64,000 bases of DNA from Aradus depressus (Eukaryota > Arthropoda > Insecta > Hemiptera > Aradidae), in assembly GCA_963662175.1 (NCBI GenBank), contig OY759224.1:8854550-8918549 (forward strand), written 5' to 3'. The position numbers and the translations under genes are program-made. Under the pieces are notes generated by a model that was not told the origin of the DNA, made no database searches, and saw only the letters and a program-made list of their open reading frames with translations. Below, piece after piece: positions 1 to 10,114 of the stretch; position 1 is the stretch's first letter, and each line of letters begins with the position of its first letter.

Positions 1-109
1 TCAGGTCAACGAATAAAATTAATTTGACTACCCACTGCTCAGCTCGCTTCTTGATTTTTTATCTGATTGGGCCGAGTTTCTTAAACGAAATTAAATTCGC
101 AACATTTTT

Positions 110-372
110 TTTTTGCAAAGCTGTGTTGGAAGCTCACACAGTATAATGGACTTTCTTATACTAACCAAGTTTTGATATAGATGAAGTTTTGACAGAAATC
201 TAGCGAAAAATGATTTATTTCGGGGCCTATGTAGATTTTACACAATACCCCTTATATTTTTAACCTAAAAAAAAATTTTTTCGCAGGTCGTCCGGTTTTC
301 GAGATTACTTTAAGCCCGAAGTAAAGTGGTCTCAAATTTCGCTCGATTTCTATAGGAAATATTTCGAAATAA
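110..372 (-). repeat. Dispersed repeat family E, fragment
   Basis: Carries the family-E signature, the text CAGGTCGTCCGGTTTTCGAG next to a block about regulating nothing recognisable, shared with other copies near 3360, 18610 and 47220. No coding frame. The class of the family is unknown; the same blocks recur in the same order in about seven places in this window. Confidence 0.5.
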
Positions 373-390
373 TGTATGTTTTATTGTATC

Positions 391-392
<2 letters not shown>

Positions 393-443
<51 letters not shown>
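393..443. repeat. Poly(T) tract of about 51 bases
   Basis: An uninterrupted T run. It may be the poly(A) tail of a minus-strand retrocopy or a simple expansion; no element could be recognised next to it. Confidence 0.9.
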
Positions 444-446
<3 letters not shown>

Positions 447-461
447 TTGCTAGTTCATATT

Positions 462-708
462 AAATGTGGCTATAGCAGGACTTTCTTATACCAACCATGA
501 TTTTACAGATCTCTACCTCCCCTCCCCTTCATAAAATTATTTTATACTGGCATTACTCGTAGGTGAAAGAGAGTCATTCACGGAGTTACGCTCTACAATA
601 CTTTCATATACATTGTAATGCCAGTACGAAATGATTTTGGGAAGTGGAAGTGTGAGAGAGATTGATCTGTGAAAGCATGTATTAGAATATCCTCTGTTGG
701 CCACATTT
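462..708. mobile_element. Fold-back MITE, family D, both arms present
   Basis: The left arm (462-555, AAATGTGG, then CTTATACCAACC, then TACTGGCATTAC) returns as its reverse complement in the right arm (about 605-708, GTAATGCCAGTA, then CCACATTT). The arms are imperfect, and the centre is about 50 bp. Other copies of one arm are near 2458, 12897, 16170 and 20005. No coding capacity, so a non-autonomous DNA transposon is the likely class. No clear target duplication was seen. Confidence 0.6.
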
Positions 709-715
709 CATATAA

Positions 716-1260
716 TTCACCCCCCAAAAAAAATTAAATTCCTGTAGTAGTAGGAAAGGGAATGAAGAAATAGAGACGTATGTTATGTGAGGACATAGAG
801 TGGACATATGTGGTTCTACTGTAATCAAAGGACAGTTACTCTCCATTAGGGACACTGCGAACACACCTTATCCATTATCACACCACCAGTCTTCACCATC
901 AGTTTCCTAACCAAAGTCTATTTGATATAGTTAATTGAAGGCACGTGGAGAGGTTGACAAGAATCAGCGCAGAGGATCCTATCTTGAAAATATCATGATG
1001 AAGATTTGTTGAAAAAGGAGTAACTGCTTTTGCGTGAATCAATTAAACGTTTCAAAAAATGGGTTCCAAGTGTAATTTTTAAGATGGTTTTCGTTATATC
1101 TCTCTGATTAGATGATTCCTCATGCCTGCTACCAAATCATCATTTGAAAAGGACTGTTTTGGACAATTTTATATTTTGTTATTTGGATTCGATTTGTTAG
1201 TTGCGTCATCAATAGCGCCCGGGCTTTAGTTTGTTGTGAGTCCGAATCCTTCTCCTACCT
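716..1260. other. Unassigned sequence
   Basis: No recognisable gene or repeat apart from a short family-E-like block near 1060-1100 (TTTTTAAGATGGTTTTCG). Confidence 0.4.
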
Positions 1261-1274
1261 TAACATTTTTTGAC

Positions 1275-1612
1275 TCAGTCATCCTCCTGCCTCCTTTGAG
1301 ACGTGGTCCTGCCTCCTTTGAGTCGTGCTCCTGCCTCTTTTGAGTCGTGGTCCTGCCTCCTTTGAGTCGTGCTCCTGCCTCTTTTGAGTCGTGGTCCTGC
1401 CTCCTTTGAGTTCGTACTCCGGCCTCTTTTGAGTCGTGCTCCTGCCTCCTTTCAGTCGTGCTCCTGCCTCCTTTGAGTCGTGCTCCTGCCTCCTTTGAGT
1501 TCGTTCTCCTGCCTCCTTTGAGTCGTGCTCCTGCCTCCTTTAGGTCGTGCTCCTGCTTCCTTTGAGTTCGTTCTCCTGCCTCCTTTGAGCCGTTTCTCCT
1601 GCCTCCTTTACG
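1275..1612. repeat. 22-bp minisatellite
   Basis: About 15 copies of a 22-23 bp pyrimidine-rich unit (TCGTGCTCCTGCCTCCTTTG plus AG), with a few variants (TTCGT, CTTTTG). It is a strand-asymmetric CT-rich array with no reading frame of interest. Confidence 0.9.
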
Positions 1613-1619
1613 TTCACTG

Positions 1620-2450
1620 TCTAAGTTATGATAAGTTCATTTTTTTAATGGTTATTCAAGCTGCCTTTGTATTTCTTACTTTATTAATTCTTCAGGAGTG
1701 ACAGAAAATCCCCCTCATGTTGATGCCACCTTTCACCATACTCTCGGTTCGGACGGAGGTCAAAGGTATTTTAGCTGTCTAGATCACCGATTTATCTCCG
1801 GCCGAATTACCTGCGGGGATATAGGTTGCTACCAAATCACCGTTTGAAAAATTTGCTACATGTTAAATTTAATGAAAATTTGAACGACCGTTAAAGAGCT
1901 GTTTCGAGACCTCACCCTAGCCCGTTTAAAATTTCTTCAATTTTCATTAAGGATATGAAATTTCATGATAGTCTGACCAATCGCTTAAGTGTGATATTTG
2001 AGCAGACACACATACCCGTTCATATTTTCAATTTATAAAAATTTCACAATCAATTTATGAAAAATTCTTTTGAAACTTTTTCTGAAAATACATTGCTGTT
2101 CTCCTTTCAAGGAAGTCAAGACTATTTCTGTATAGTCTTTTGAAATATAACGATTTTTCGCCACATTTATGTTGCCATTTAACACGACACAACTTTCCTA
2201 AGCACGCATATACCTTACATATATTATCGTAATCTCATATTTTCAATATTTTTTACAAACATTTAATTTACACACCTTCACATTCCATAGTACAAAAATG
2301 GTAGTAGTACTATGAGAAAATAGCGGCCAACAAATACACTAAAATTCTCTAAATTGTATAAGTGCCCACATGAAAGCGAACTATAAAATCATTATTTTTA
2401 CGCGACAAGTATTTGGGATCTTAGCGCACAATGCGACCCCCAAATGCAAA
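1620..2450. other. Unassigned AT-rich sequence
   Basis: No gene recognised. The text CTACCAAATCA occurs near 1130 and again near 1830, each followed by ...GTTTGAAAA, so there may be an old dispersed duplication. Confidence 0.35.
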
Positions 2451-2457
2451 TAAAAAT

Positions 2458-2555
2458 TTTGTGATGTGGCCATTACAGGACATTCTTATACCAACCAAGC
2501 TTACAGATCACTCTCTCTCCCCTTTCTCAAAATTATTTCATACTGACATTGCAGA
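2458..2555 (+). repeat. Family D MITE, left arm only
   Basis: GTGATGTGGCCATTACAGGA, CTTATACCAACC and CATACTGACATTGC match the left arm of the fold-back copy at 462-708. The inverted partner arm was not found, so this is a truncated copy. It runs directly into a family-E block near 2630. Confidence 0.55.
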
Positions 2556-2629
2556 GAATAAGAATGTGTACTCTCAAAGAACCGCTGAAAACATATCACT
2601 TTCATGTACCCAGTAATGCACGTAAGTTA

Positions 2630-3510
2630 CTTTCTTATACCTGTAGTACGAGTGTAATAAGTCTTGTAATCGTGCGAAAATCCGAGATCAAAGTTTCAAC
2701 GGATTTTCACGTTTCAAGGTTGCCTGAATACTTTTTGACCATTTTCGCGATGATGGCTGTCTGTGTGTTTGAGAGCTCTCTACCTCAAAAACGATTGTAG
2801 TCATGAACTTGAATTTTGGAATGAAGAGCTCACATGTTCTAACTTATATTTCATTAGATTTTGGTTGAAATCTAACGAAAATTGAGACCACTTTCCTCCA
2901 GAACCTAAGGGCGCCGGTAGCTAAATGGTATGCGTGCTTGCCTTCTTAGCTCAAGAACGTGGGTTCGAAACCCGACCGAGGCCCTTAATTTATTTTATCT
3001 GGGAAGTAAAATAAACTTGAGCACTCCGTCCTTCGGATAGGACGTTAAGCGGTGGTCCCGAGCTTGTATGATGTCAGGTACTCGTTAAAGACACCTGCCT
3101 TAGATGAATAAAAATTTAGGTTAGGCAAAATTTAGGACACCCACAGTAGATTCGGGCTCATGTCCACCAGAGTGACGAAAGAGCGCTCTGGAAGTAGGCG
3201 ATATGACCTCGTAGTTAAAGCCTGGCCATGAGTCATAAAACCTAACCTAACCCCCAGGACCTAACTACATTCTACAAGATACCGCTCATGTTTATGACCT
3301 AATCAAAAATATTTTGTAGAGAATATTGAAATACATAATTTATCTAAAATACTATTTTTCATAGGCCGTCCGGTTTTCAAGATACATGACGAAAACTATC
3401 TTGAAATTTAGTTTTGAAACACATATTTTTAGACGTTTTCTTGATTTACCCGAAACCGGTTAGTCCTATCGAAAAATTTATATTTACCAAAATTGTTTGT
3501 TATAAAATTT
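2630..3510 (+). repeat. Dispersed repeat family E, interrupted by a SINE
   Basis: Begins near TGTAATCGTGCGAAAATCCG and ends near ACCGGTTAGTCCTATCG. The same blocks occur at about 14240, 18600, 28985 and 47090 (reverse). A full-length SINE sits inside (2909-3253) with an 11-bp duplication, so the E copy is older than the SINE. No ORF with recognisable domains. Confidence 0.6.
2909..3253 (+). mobile_element. tRNA-derived SINE, full length
   Basis: The head begins GGGCGCCGGTAGC and has a box A-like segment (TAGCTAAATGG) and a good box B (GGTTCGAAACC), the internal Pol III promoter of tRNA-derived SINEs. The body holds the block GGACGTTAAGCGGTGGTCCC, and the tail ends AACCTAACCTAA. Flanked by CCAGAACCTAA (2898-2908) and CCAGGACCTAA (3254-3264), a target duplication with one mismatch. 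About 345 bp, the usual full length in this window. Confidence 0.85.
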
Positions 3511-3537
3511 CCAATCGTTAATAGATCCTACTTTGTT

Positions 3538-3735
3538 GCTCTAGTGGACATGAGTCCGACTCTATTGTAGTTTATTTCACCTTGTTTAGCGATCTTTAAA
3601 GAGTACCTGTCATCATACAGGCTCGGGACCATCACTTAACGTCACAACCGGAGTGCTTTTCACCTTATAGATCAAAAACCTAAGGGCCTCGGAAGGTAAG
3701 CAAGGTAAACACCTTGCACGCTAAACACTCTACCT
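3538..3735 (-). mobile_element. tRNA-derived SINE, old divergent copy
   Basis: Shows the blocks GGACATGAGTCCGACTCTA, GAGTACCTGTCAT, CAGGCTCGGGACCATC and AAGGGCCTCGG of the SINE in minus orientation. Box B and the tail are eroded, and substitutions and deletions are much more frequent than in the full-length copies, so this is an old insertion. Confidence 0.6.
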
Positions 3736-4061
3736 ATCCAACTCTTTCACAAATTTTTTCACGCAATCCTAAATATTATATGGAAATAATAGACCTGGAT
3801 CAATATTTAAGGTATATTTTTAAAAAAATATTTTTTTAATGCACTAGTTTTCCTACAACAAGTTCAAATAGTCAGAAATCATATTTTTTAATGTGTCATA
3901 GCTAAAAAAGTGGAGTTAACATATATTTTAGGTGATGCTTTTAGCGCCAACTCCATTATATTGCTGAAAATATCTTTATGACTATTGCGTTTAAATATTT
4001 TTTATTTTTTTATTTTTATTTTTATATTTTTATTTTATTTATTTTTATTCTATTTGTAATA

Positions 4062-4405
4062 GGTTAGGTTAGGTTTTATGACTCATGCCCGGGCTTTAAC
4101 TACGAGGTCATATCGCCTACTACCAGAGCGCTCTTTCGTCACTGGTGGACATGAGCCCGACTCTACTGTGGGAGTCCTAAATTTTGCCTACCCTAAATTT
4201 TTTATTCATCTAGGATAGGGTCTTTAACGAGTACCTGACATCGTACAGGCTCGGAACTATCGCTTAACGTCCCATCCGAAGGACGGCGTGCTTAAGTTTA
4301 TTTTACCTCCCAGATAAAATAAACTAAGGGCCTCGGTCGGGCTACGAACCCACGACCTTGAGCTCAAAAGTCAAGCACGCATACCACTGAGCTACCGGCG
4401 CCCTC
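4062..4405 (-). mobile_element. tRNA-derived SINE, full length
   Basis: Minus-strand copy running from the (TTAGG)n tail at 4060 to the head GAGCTACCGGCGCCC at 4405. Box B (GGTTCGTAGCCCG) carries one change from the consensus. Flanked by CTATTTGTAATA at 4050-4061 and again at 4407-4418, a 12-bp target duplication. Confidence 0.88.
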
Positions 4406-4509
4406 TCTATTTGTAATATATATATATACGTACAATATATACATAATAAGCAAATATGTGGTCAAATAGAAAAATATAACGTCACTTGATGGGAGAAGCC
4501 AGCCAGCGC

Positions 4510-4975
4510 TGACACTCCCTCGAAAGTTAATTGTCATTATTCATTATCCTCCGAGAGAAGATCGCGAGCCCACCTCCTCTTCAAGCGGCGGGGAGGATTG
4601 TCAGAATGGGAATGAGAGGAAAGGTCTTGTGCGAGAGGATTTGAATGGGAAGAAAAGTTTCTGTGGAATAATTGGAATCAGGATTTGATTAATTCATTGA
4701 CAGTGGGAATACTGAGATATCTGTGTAGGACTTTATTGGTGACATAGAAAGGAGCGTTGACAATTCGTCGGAGAAGTTTGGACTGGAATGCTTGGATACG
4801 ATTGATGTTGGATTGTTTAGCTCTACCCCAAAGTTCGAGTCCATAGATCCAAATTGGACGTATAATGATCTTGTAAATCGTAAGTTTGTTGTTAGTCGAC
4901 GTAACAGTCCGTAGAGCAAAATGTGGTTTGGGCAATTCGCGTAGCGGTCAAAATTATTTCTAGGCATTTCGCATT
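4510..4975 (-). pseudogene. LINE (jockey-like) reverse transcriptase C-terminal fragment
   Basis: An 85-codon frame (4678-4935) contains IYKIIIRPIWIYGLELWG, IQAFQSKLLRRIVNAPFYV and LSIPTVNELI. These are the region after the reverse transcriptase thumb that is typical of jockey/R1-group LINEs. Upstream and downstream coding is broken by frameshifts; a second overlapping frame at 4689-4967 continues part of the same text. No tail or target duplication seen. Dead copy; the family call is good, the exact clade uncertain. Confidence 0.7.
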
Positions 4976-5333
4976 ATACTGAATATTAAATATAAATAAT
5001 GAAGTAGTTATCCTACCGACAATTTTGGGCACGGTCTTAAATGCATTACCGTAAATATCTCTTAATTAATTATTTCAACTGAAACAGACGTTCAAATAAC
5101 AAACAGTTTTGTAGGGCCAAACGAAATATTTGAACAAACGAAATATGAGCCTGGGAATGCGCCCCAATCAGTCATCCGTCCTTATTTATGACACCCTTAA
5201 TTTGACTGGAAACAACAGGGAAGAAAATTTAATATTCTCCACAAGCCTTTGAATGAGGATGACTGCTTCTCACAAGGAATTTGTCACCGCCATTTATAAA
5301 TTATTTTCATTATTATTTAATTTCCCCAGCTTT

Positions 5334-5430
5334 ATGAAGTATAGGGGATGTTATGTAATTAAAAATTCGATATTGAGTTACCACTAGAATTTCATGTTTT
5401 TCGATTCTCTGTTCGAATCCCATAATAACC
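5334..5430 (+). repeat. Dispersed repeat family B, end fragment
   Basis: Carries the end signature GAAGTATAGGGGATGTTATG followed by an AATTCGAT block and TTTCATGTTTTTCGATTC, as in the copies near 55728 and 63311. Confidence 0.55.
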
Positions 5431-5436
5431 TATTTT

Positions 5437-5895
5437 TTAGTGCCACTTCTTCGTTCCACTCCCAATCCCTCCAAAATGCAGAGAAATGAAAACTTATTTG
5501 AGCGCTGGCTGTTGGAAGGTTGACAATGTCTGATAATGAGCTTTGATCACAAGATTGTGGTTGCTCCATTCGCCTGTTTAGTGCCACTTCTTGGCTCCAC
5601 TCCAAAGCCCTCCAAAATGCAGAGAAATGAAACCTCATTTGAGCGCTGGCTGTTCGAAGGTTGACAATGTCTGATAATAACCTTTGATCACAAGATTGTG
5701 GTTGCTCCATTCGCCTGTTTAGTGCCACTTCTTGGCTCCACTCTCAAGCCCTCCAAAATGCAGAGAAATAAAAACTCATTTGGGTGCTGGCTGTTGGAAG
5801 GTTGACAATGTCTGATAATGACCTTTGATCACAAGATTGTGGTTGCTCCATTCGCCTGTTTAGTGCCACTTCTTGGCTCCACTCCCAAGCCCTGC
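5437..5895. repeat. 141-bp tandem repeat, about 3.3 copies
   Basis: Units start with TTAGTGCCACTTCTTGGCTC near 5437, 5579, 5719 and 5860. Copies differ at a few positions, for example TTCGTTCC in the first. A 114-codon minus-strand frame arises only because two units are read through in phase; it has no recognisable domain and I do not call it a gene. Confidence 0.85.
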
Positions 5896-6129
5896 CTAAT
5901 TCGAGGTTAACGAGGTCAAACACTTCTCATCTTCTTCTGTTGGTTTTTTGATTATTCAAAGAAGGCCAGACTTAATGGTGTTGTGGTAAGCATTCTTTTT
6001 AGGGTTCTCCACTCTCCCAAGAAGTTCAAGAGAACCCTGTTCTCGCCAAATGTCATAGCAAATATTTCTTAAGTTGTAAATAGAGTATGCATACAGTTGT
6101 AAATATCTGTTCGTAAGTTTAAAAAACAA

Positions 6130-6495
6130 CATACGAAGTATTGGGGAAGTTATGTAATCGCACAGTTATGTAAGGTTTCAGAGAGAGAGAAAACGTATTT
6201 GATCAATTCATACTGGGGAAATACAGTTCGGGAAGATCTCTCTTCATCAGTATTCCAATTTTATCTTATCTCTAGGCTGAGAAGTTATCACAGACGTTCA
6301 ATCGTGAAATATGTTTTGCAAAAATAGTGAACAATATTTTAAGATGTTGTCCTTTTGTTCATAGACACACAGTCAGATAGGAAGTTTTTTTTTTCCATAC
6401 CCAAATTTAGGTCGAAAAACATAAAATTCCGTTGAAAACTCAACATCGAATTTTTGACCGATTACATAACTTCCCCTATACTTTGTATAGCTTGG
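6130..6495. repeat. Dispersed repeat family B, two opposed fragments
   Basis: A plus-oriented end (CGAAGTATTGGGGAAGTTAT, 6133) and a minus-oriented end (GATTACATAACTTCCCCTAT, about 6462) with ACACAGTCAG between. Rearranged copy, no ORF. Confidence 0.5.
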
Positions 6496-6499
6496 GAAG

Positions 6500-7050
6500 T
6501 AATAAAACAGAAAGACACAGACCAGCAAATAAATTTCAGAAACTGATGATGGTTCTTCACGAAACTTCTCTATTTGCTAGACCGAAAAAAACAACAGTTA
6601 TCTGTTGAGAACTATCTGAGGGTTGCCATAAACCCGCAGTAATTGAAAATATCATTAGGTTCGTATTATAAATTGAAAGAACTGATAAATTTCAAGTATA
6701 AAAGAACTTAATGTACTTTTGCATAATCGTTAAAATGCCATTTTCAGTGCATACTGCTGAATAGAGAGTCGTTATGATTTGAATGAGTTGATAAAGAGGC
6801 TATAGAAATTCTCTGAGGAAAACTAGGAAATTTAAATCTACGGTAGAGATTGAGTCAAGGAAAAACATTATCATAAAAAGAGACATTAAAAATCAGTTGA
6901 AATGTTTGTTTTTCCATTTCCTTTTTTTTAATGTTAGTTTCATTGGAAAAACATTAGTGAAGAAAAAAAAAAACATTTAAACCCTAAGAGTATACAATAA
7001 AAATAAAAAAATTTGTAAAATATGGGGAGAGAGGAAACTTAGTTTCAAAA
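6500..7050. other. Unassigned AT-rich sequence
   Basis: No gene, RNA or known repeat recognised. Confidence 0.35.
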
Positions 7051-7088
7051 TTTATTTGATCTGGTGAAGTACCTTGCCGATGATCCAC

Positions 7089-7400
7089 CGCCACTGTAAA
7101 TTAACTTTGAGAACAAAACGACTTATATATAACGCAGTACTCAAACCTATGCGGGCTTCCAATCTTCAACGCATACAATCTTTTCAATCAATAGCCAATG
7201 CTCCTTATTGCGTCCTCAACAAAACTCTTTACACTGATCTTGACGTACCTTTTATTATTTTTCTCTCTAGTCCGTGCCCTCCATTCTTCCATACTTCCCC
7301 AAAAACGTCTTAAGCGTCCAATGGCCTAGAGACCTTCATAGCAGCAGTAGTGACAGTGATTAGTTACAAATATGAGTAACTCAGGGAGTGTGTTTCATTA
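7089..7400 (+). pseudogene. LINE (jockey-like) 3' end fragment
   Basis: Shares AACGCAGTACTCAAACCTAT, the text for ANAPYCVLNKTLYTDLDVP, and the end GCAGCAGTAGTGACAGTGAT (reading ...DLHSSSSDSD-stop in the better copy at 49469-50157). An internal deletion removes the IQLWG-type segment, and several shifts break the frame. No poly(A) tail found. Confidence 0.7.
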
Positions 7401-7445
7401 CTACTAAAGTTATTAAAGTTTTGGAGTTGAGGCCCTCTGATAACC

Positions 7446-7555
7446 ACCTCCCTTCTGCTGATTCCGCTAAAAATTAATAATTGTCGTCCTGATAGGGTTT
7501 TGAATTCAAATATGAAATTTTGTGGCGATACATCTATTTTTTATTTTTTTTTTCA
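7446..7555 (-). repeat. Dispersed repeat family B, internal fragment
   Basis: Matches the text GATTCCGCTAAAAATTAATA and GGGTTTTGAATTCAAAT seen in the copies at 18320 and 42810. Lies directly after the LINE fragment. Confidence 0.55.
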
Positions 7556-7769
7556 TATTTCTGGCTTTAAAATTTTCTTAATGTTTGTGTTTAAACTCAA
7601 ATATTTATAACAGCCAGAATGTTACGTTAACATATAACGCCCACATGGTCTTCCCTAGGGGACAGAGTCACAACCTTACGTAATCTAAGGTAACCTGAGG
7701 ATTCTATAAATACAACCTTGGAAACTTAAATGTAATAAAAAAATTAATAAAATTATTTTTTAAATATTT

Positions 7770-8600
7770 AATTCACAAAATATATAATATGGGAGTACTT
7801 TCGGTATTGCTACCATCTTCAGCCACGACAACTAAGTATTGGCTGAAGATGATAGCAATATCGAAAATACTCCCATATTATATCGGTGGTTGTCGTGAAG
7901 AAGTCGATAAGTCCATTTACCTTGAAAACGAGTTAACAGTGCCTTCAATACTCAATTATTAATATCTACGTTGTGAAAAATTGGTTAAGTTGTGCTCCTA
8001 CCTAAAAGGCATGATACTCAGATTGTGAATTTTCAGTTACCTACTATTTTTGGTTTAATTATAGTAACTCGTTATATCTTATTATTCCTTATACGAGAAT
8101 ATCCTGAAATTATTGTATGTCAAGTTTACAGGTTGTTCACGCGAAGTATTTTCTTTAACAAATAGGTAAGTTGATTTATTTTGTTATGTCCGAATTTATT
8201 CGCACTAGAAGAAACCGGTAAGAGGAGTTGACTGGAAGTTCTTTATTATTTTTATAAGGTAAGTGCACTTAACAGTTTCTTCCGGAATTCGTATTTGCAT
8301 CGTAAAGTGTTATTTAAGAGACAAGTCAAGATAAGTCATAACAAGCTAAGTTAAGTCATAATTATTTAACTAAAAACGAAATAAACCAAACAAAACATGA
8401 CACTGCACATTTAAAATTTTAACAACCTCTTAATGACACCGAAATGTATATATTTTGGCCCAAATGGTATCTTTAGGTTAATTACAGGATTTTGAAGAAT
8501 GATCAAATCTTCACTGTGCTCTACTGAAAAGTGGACAGTTTTGACTTATCGACTTCTTCACGACAGCCAGGGATATATATTTTGTGAACATACGTTTTTC
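7770..8600. mobile_element. PLE-derived inverted structure
   Basis: At 7785-7882 a motif GGAGTACTTTCGGTATTGC is followed by its inverted partner (GCAATATCGAAAATACTCC). Each arm holds a hammerhead-like core. A separate 23-bp perfect inverted repeat links 7891-7913 (TGTCGTGAAGAAGTCGATAA...) with 8543-8565; beyond the latter, GGGATATATATTTTGTGAAC resembles the outer flank of the first pair. I read the span as one PLE long-terminal-type structure with unique sequence between its arms. No protein domain is seen inside. Confidence 0.5.
7789..7880. ncRNA. Two head-to-head hammerhead-like ribozyme motifs
   Basis: Minus strand (7789-7825): CTGAAGA-T-GGTA-GCAA-TACC-GAAA-GTACT, with GTGG before the core able to pair with CCAT after it. 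Plus strand (7838-7880): CTGAAGA-T-GATA-GCAA-TATC-GAAA, with stem III altered (ATACT). Core bases of the hammerhead (CUGANGA and GAAA) are intact in both. The extra T between core and stem II is shared by every copy in the window. Confidence 0.55.
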
Positions 8601-8629
8601 TTTATTTTTTATTGTTTTATACTATCTCT

Positions 8630-8760
8630 GCCCTCTGTCTGGGCTCCTCCCTCCAGTATCCCGTCTTTGGCAGAATTATATTTTATAGTGTAGTTTTAAG
8701 AATAGAAATAGAAATGGCTAGTGTGGTGTCTGCCGAGGCCAAAAAAGAAAGGAAAATATA
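8630..8760 (+). repeat. Repeat family I, retro-type 3' end
   Basis: The text GAAATGGCTAGTGTGGTGTC and CTGCCGAGGCCAAAAAAG also appears in reverse at 51206-51245, where it ends in a long poly(T). So it is probably the 3' end of a retroposed family. Followed by a (TA)n microsatellite at about 8755-8777. Confidence 0.5.
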
Positions 8761-8799
8761 TATATATATATATATTATACCATCTCTCCTTCCTTGAGT

Positions 8800-10070
8800 G
8801 AGTGCATTTTTACGTAATTAGTAAATATAAAATTATATCGGAAAAATTATTAAAATTGAGTATTTTTACATCGCGACTTTAATAAAAAACAATACCTGGA
8901 TAGCCAAATGCACTCCCACGAGAAGAACGGGTACAAGTTCCTAACTGTGGGTTGACATCAGTAATTAACAATAATTAATTATTGCTGTCAACCAGAAGAA
9001 GAATGGGAGGGGGGAAATAGAATGGACAACTCAAACCCTAGAACAGTAACATATTTATTTTAGAAGAACGTATAATATTTATAAAAGAAAAAACAATTGA
9101 ATATAAATTGGCCATATGTCTGAAGGACTTTCTACGTTAATTACGAGGTACCTCGATACTGATCCCTGCAGGTGGCGATGTGGTCATCCTTGATGTACAT
9201 CCCTCAGACCCCGTCTACTCACCTAGTCCTTGTAGGTCTGCCTGGAGGCCACAATAGAATTTAGATTGTTCACTGAGTTTATCTGCGTCCGAAATCAAAA
9301 TGTATCTCACTCGCCTGAATGGCCCCAAACATGAACGAACACTGCTCAATTCACATATTCAAACTCACTGTCAAATATAAACTGTACGTGTTGATCATCC
9401 GAGACATGAACCAAGAATCTACAATCACATACTGAGCTAATGGCAAAATATAAAAGGAACGTGGTGAACTGTTGGCACAAGAGCGATGAGTTGAAGAATA
9501 AACGAAGAGGTTGAGCGAAGGACTCAGAGTGAAAAGTGGGGATGATTCCTGATGTCTCATTGGTCGTCAGTCTCCGCCCACCCCATCCTCAGCCAATCAC
9601 CGGTGACCACTTAAAAGTTCTGTGATAGCCTGCGGATGTTAAGCTGTGAATCCCAGCGGATATTAATTAGAGTTATGTGAAAAACTGTTTAACAAAAAAA
9701 ATGATGCCGACAATATAATTACCACACAGGATGCCGACAATTATCCTGGCTTCCTTTTTATTTCCTATCTCTATTGTCCTTTGTTTCTGCTCCCAGCGAT
9801 TGCGATTTCCTCGCAGCAATCGCTGGTTTCGAGCATGTTCTTCCGAATGCAATTCTCTTTCGTTCAACACCTCACAAGCCATATTTTACTCCTAGCGATC
9901 GCGATTCTCTGCAGCATCGCTAGTTCTGAGCATTATATATTGTCTATAAGGTAGGCATGCTACAATATATATATATTATCTCTCCAAAAAATGTTAAGTA
10001 TCATTAAATGTCACTTTTGAACTTTGAAACCGGGACACTTTATGTATATATTTTTGTAAAACTAGACAAC
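8800..10070. other. Unassigned sequence with two GATCGC hairpins
   Basis: No gene recognised. Contains a 10-bp perfect hairpin stem (CAGCGATTGC ... GCAATCGCTG, about 9796-9827) and a related weaker one near 9894-9924. The region 9150-9330 has balanced base composition and matches nothing else in the window, so it may be host single-copy DNA. Confidence 0.35.
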
Positions 10071-10114
10071 ATAAAAGGTAAGTAGCCCCTTCAGGACGAG
10101 TTTCCAAGAGAATA

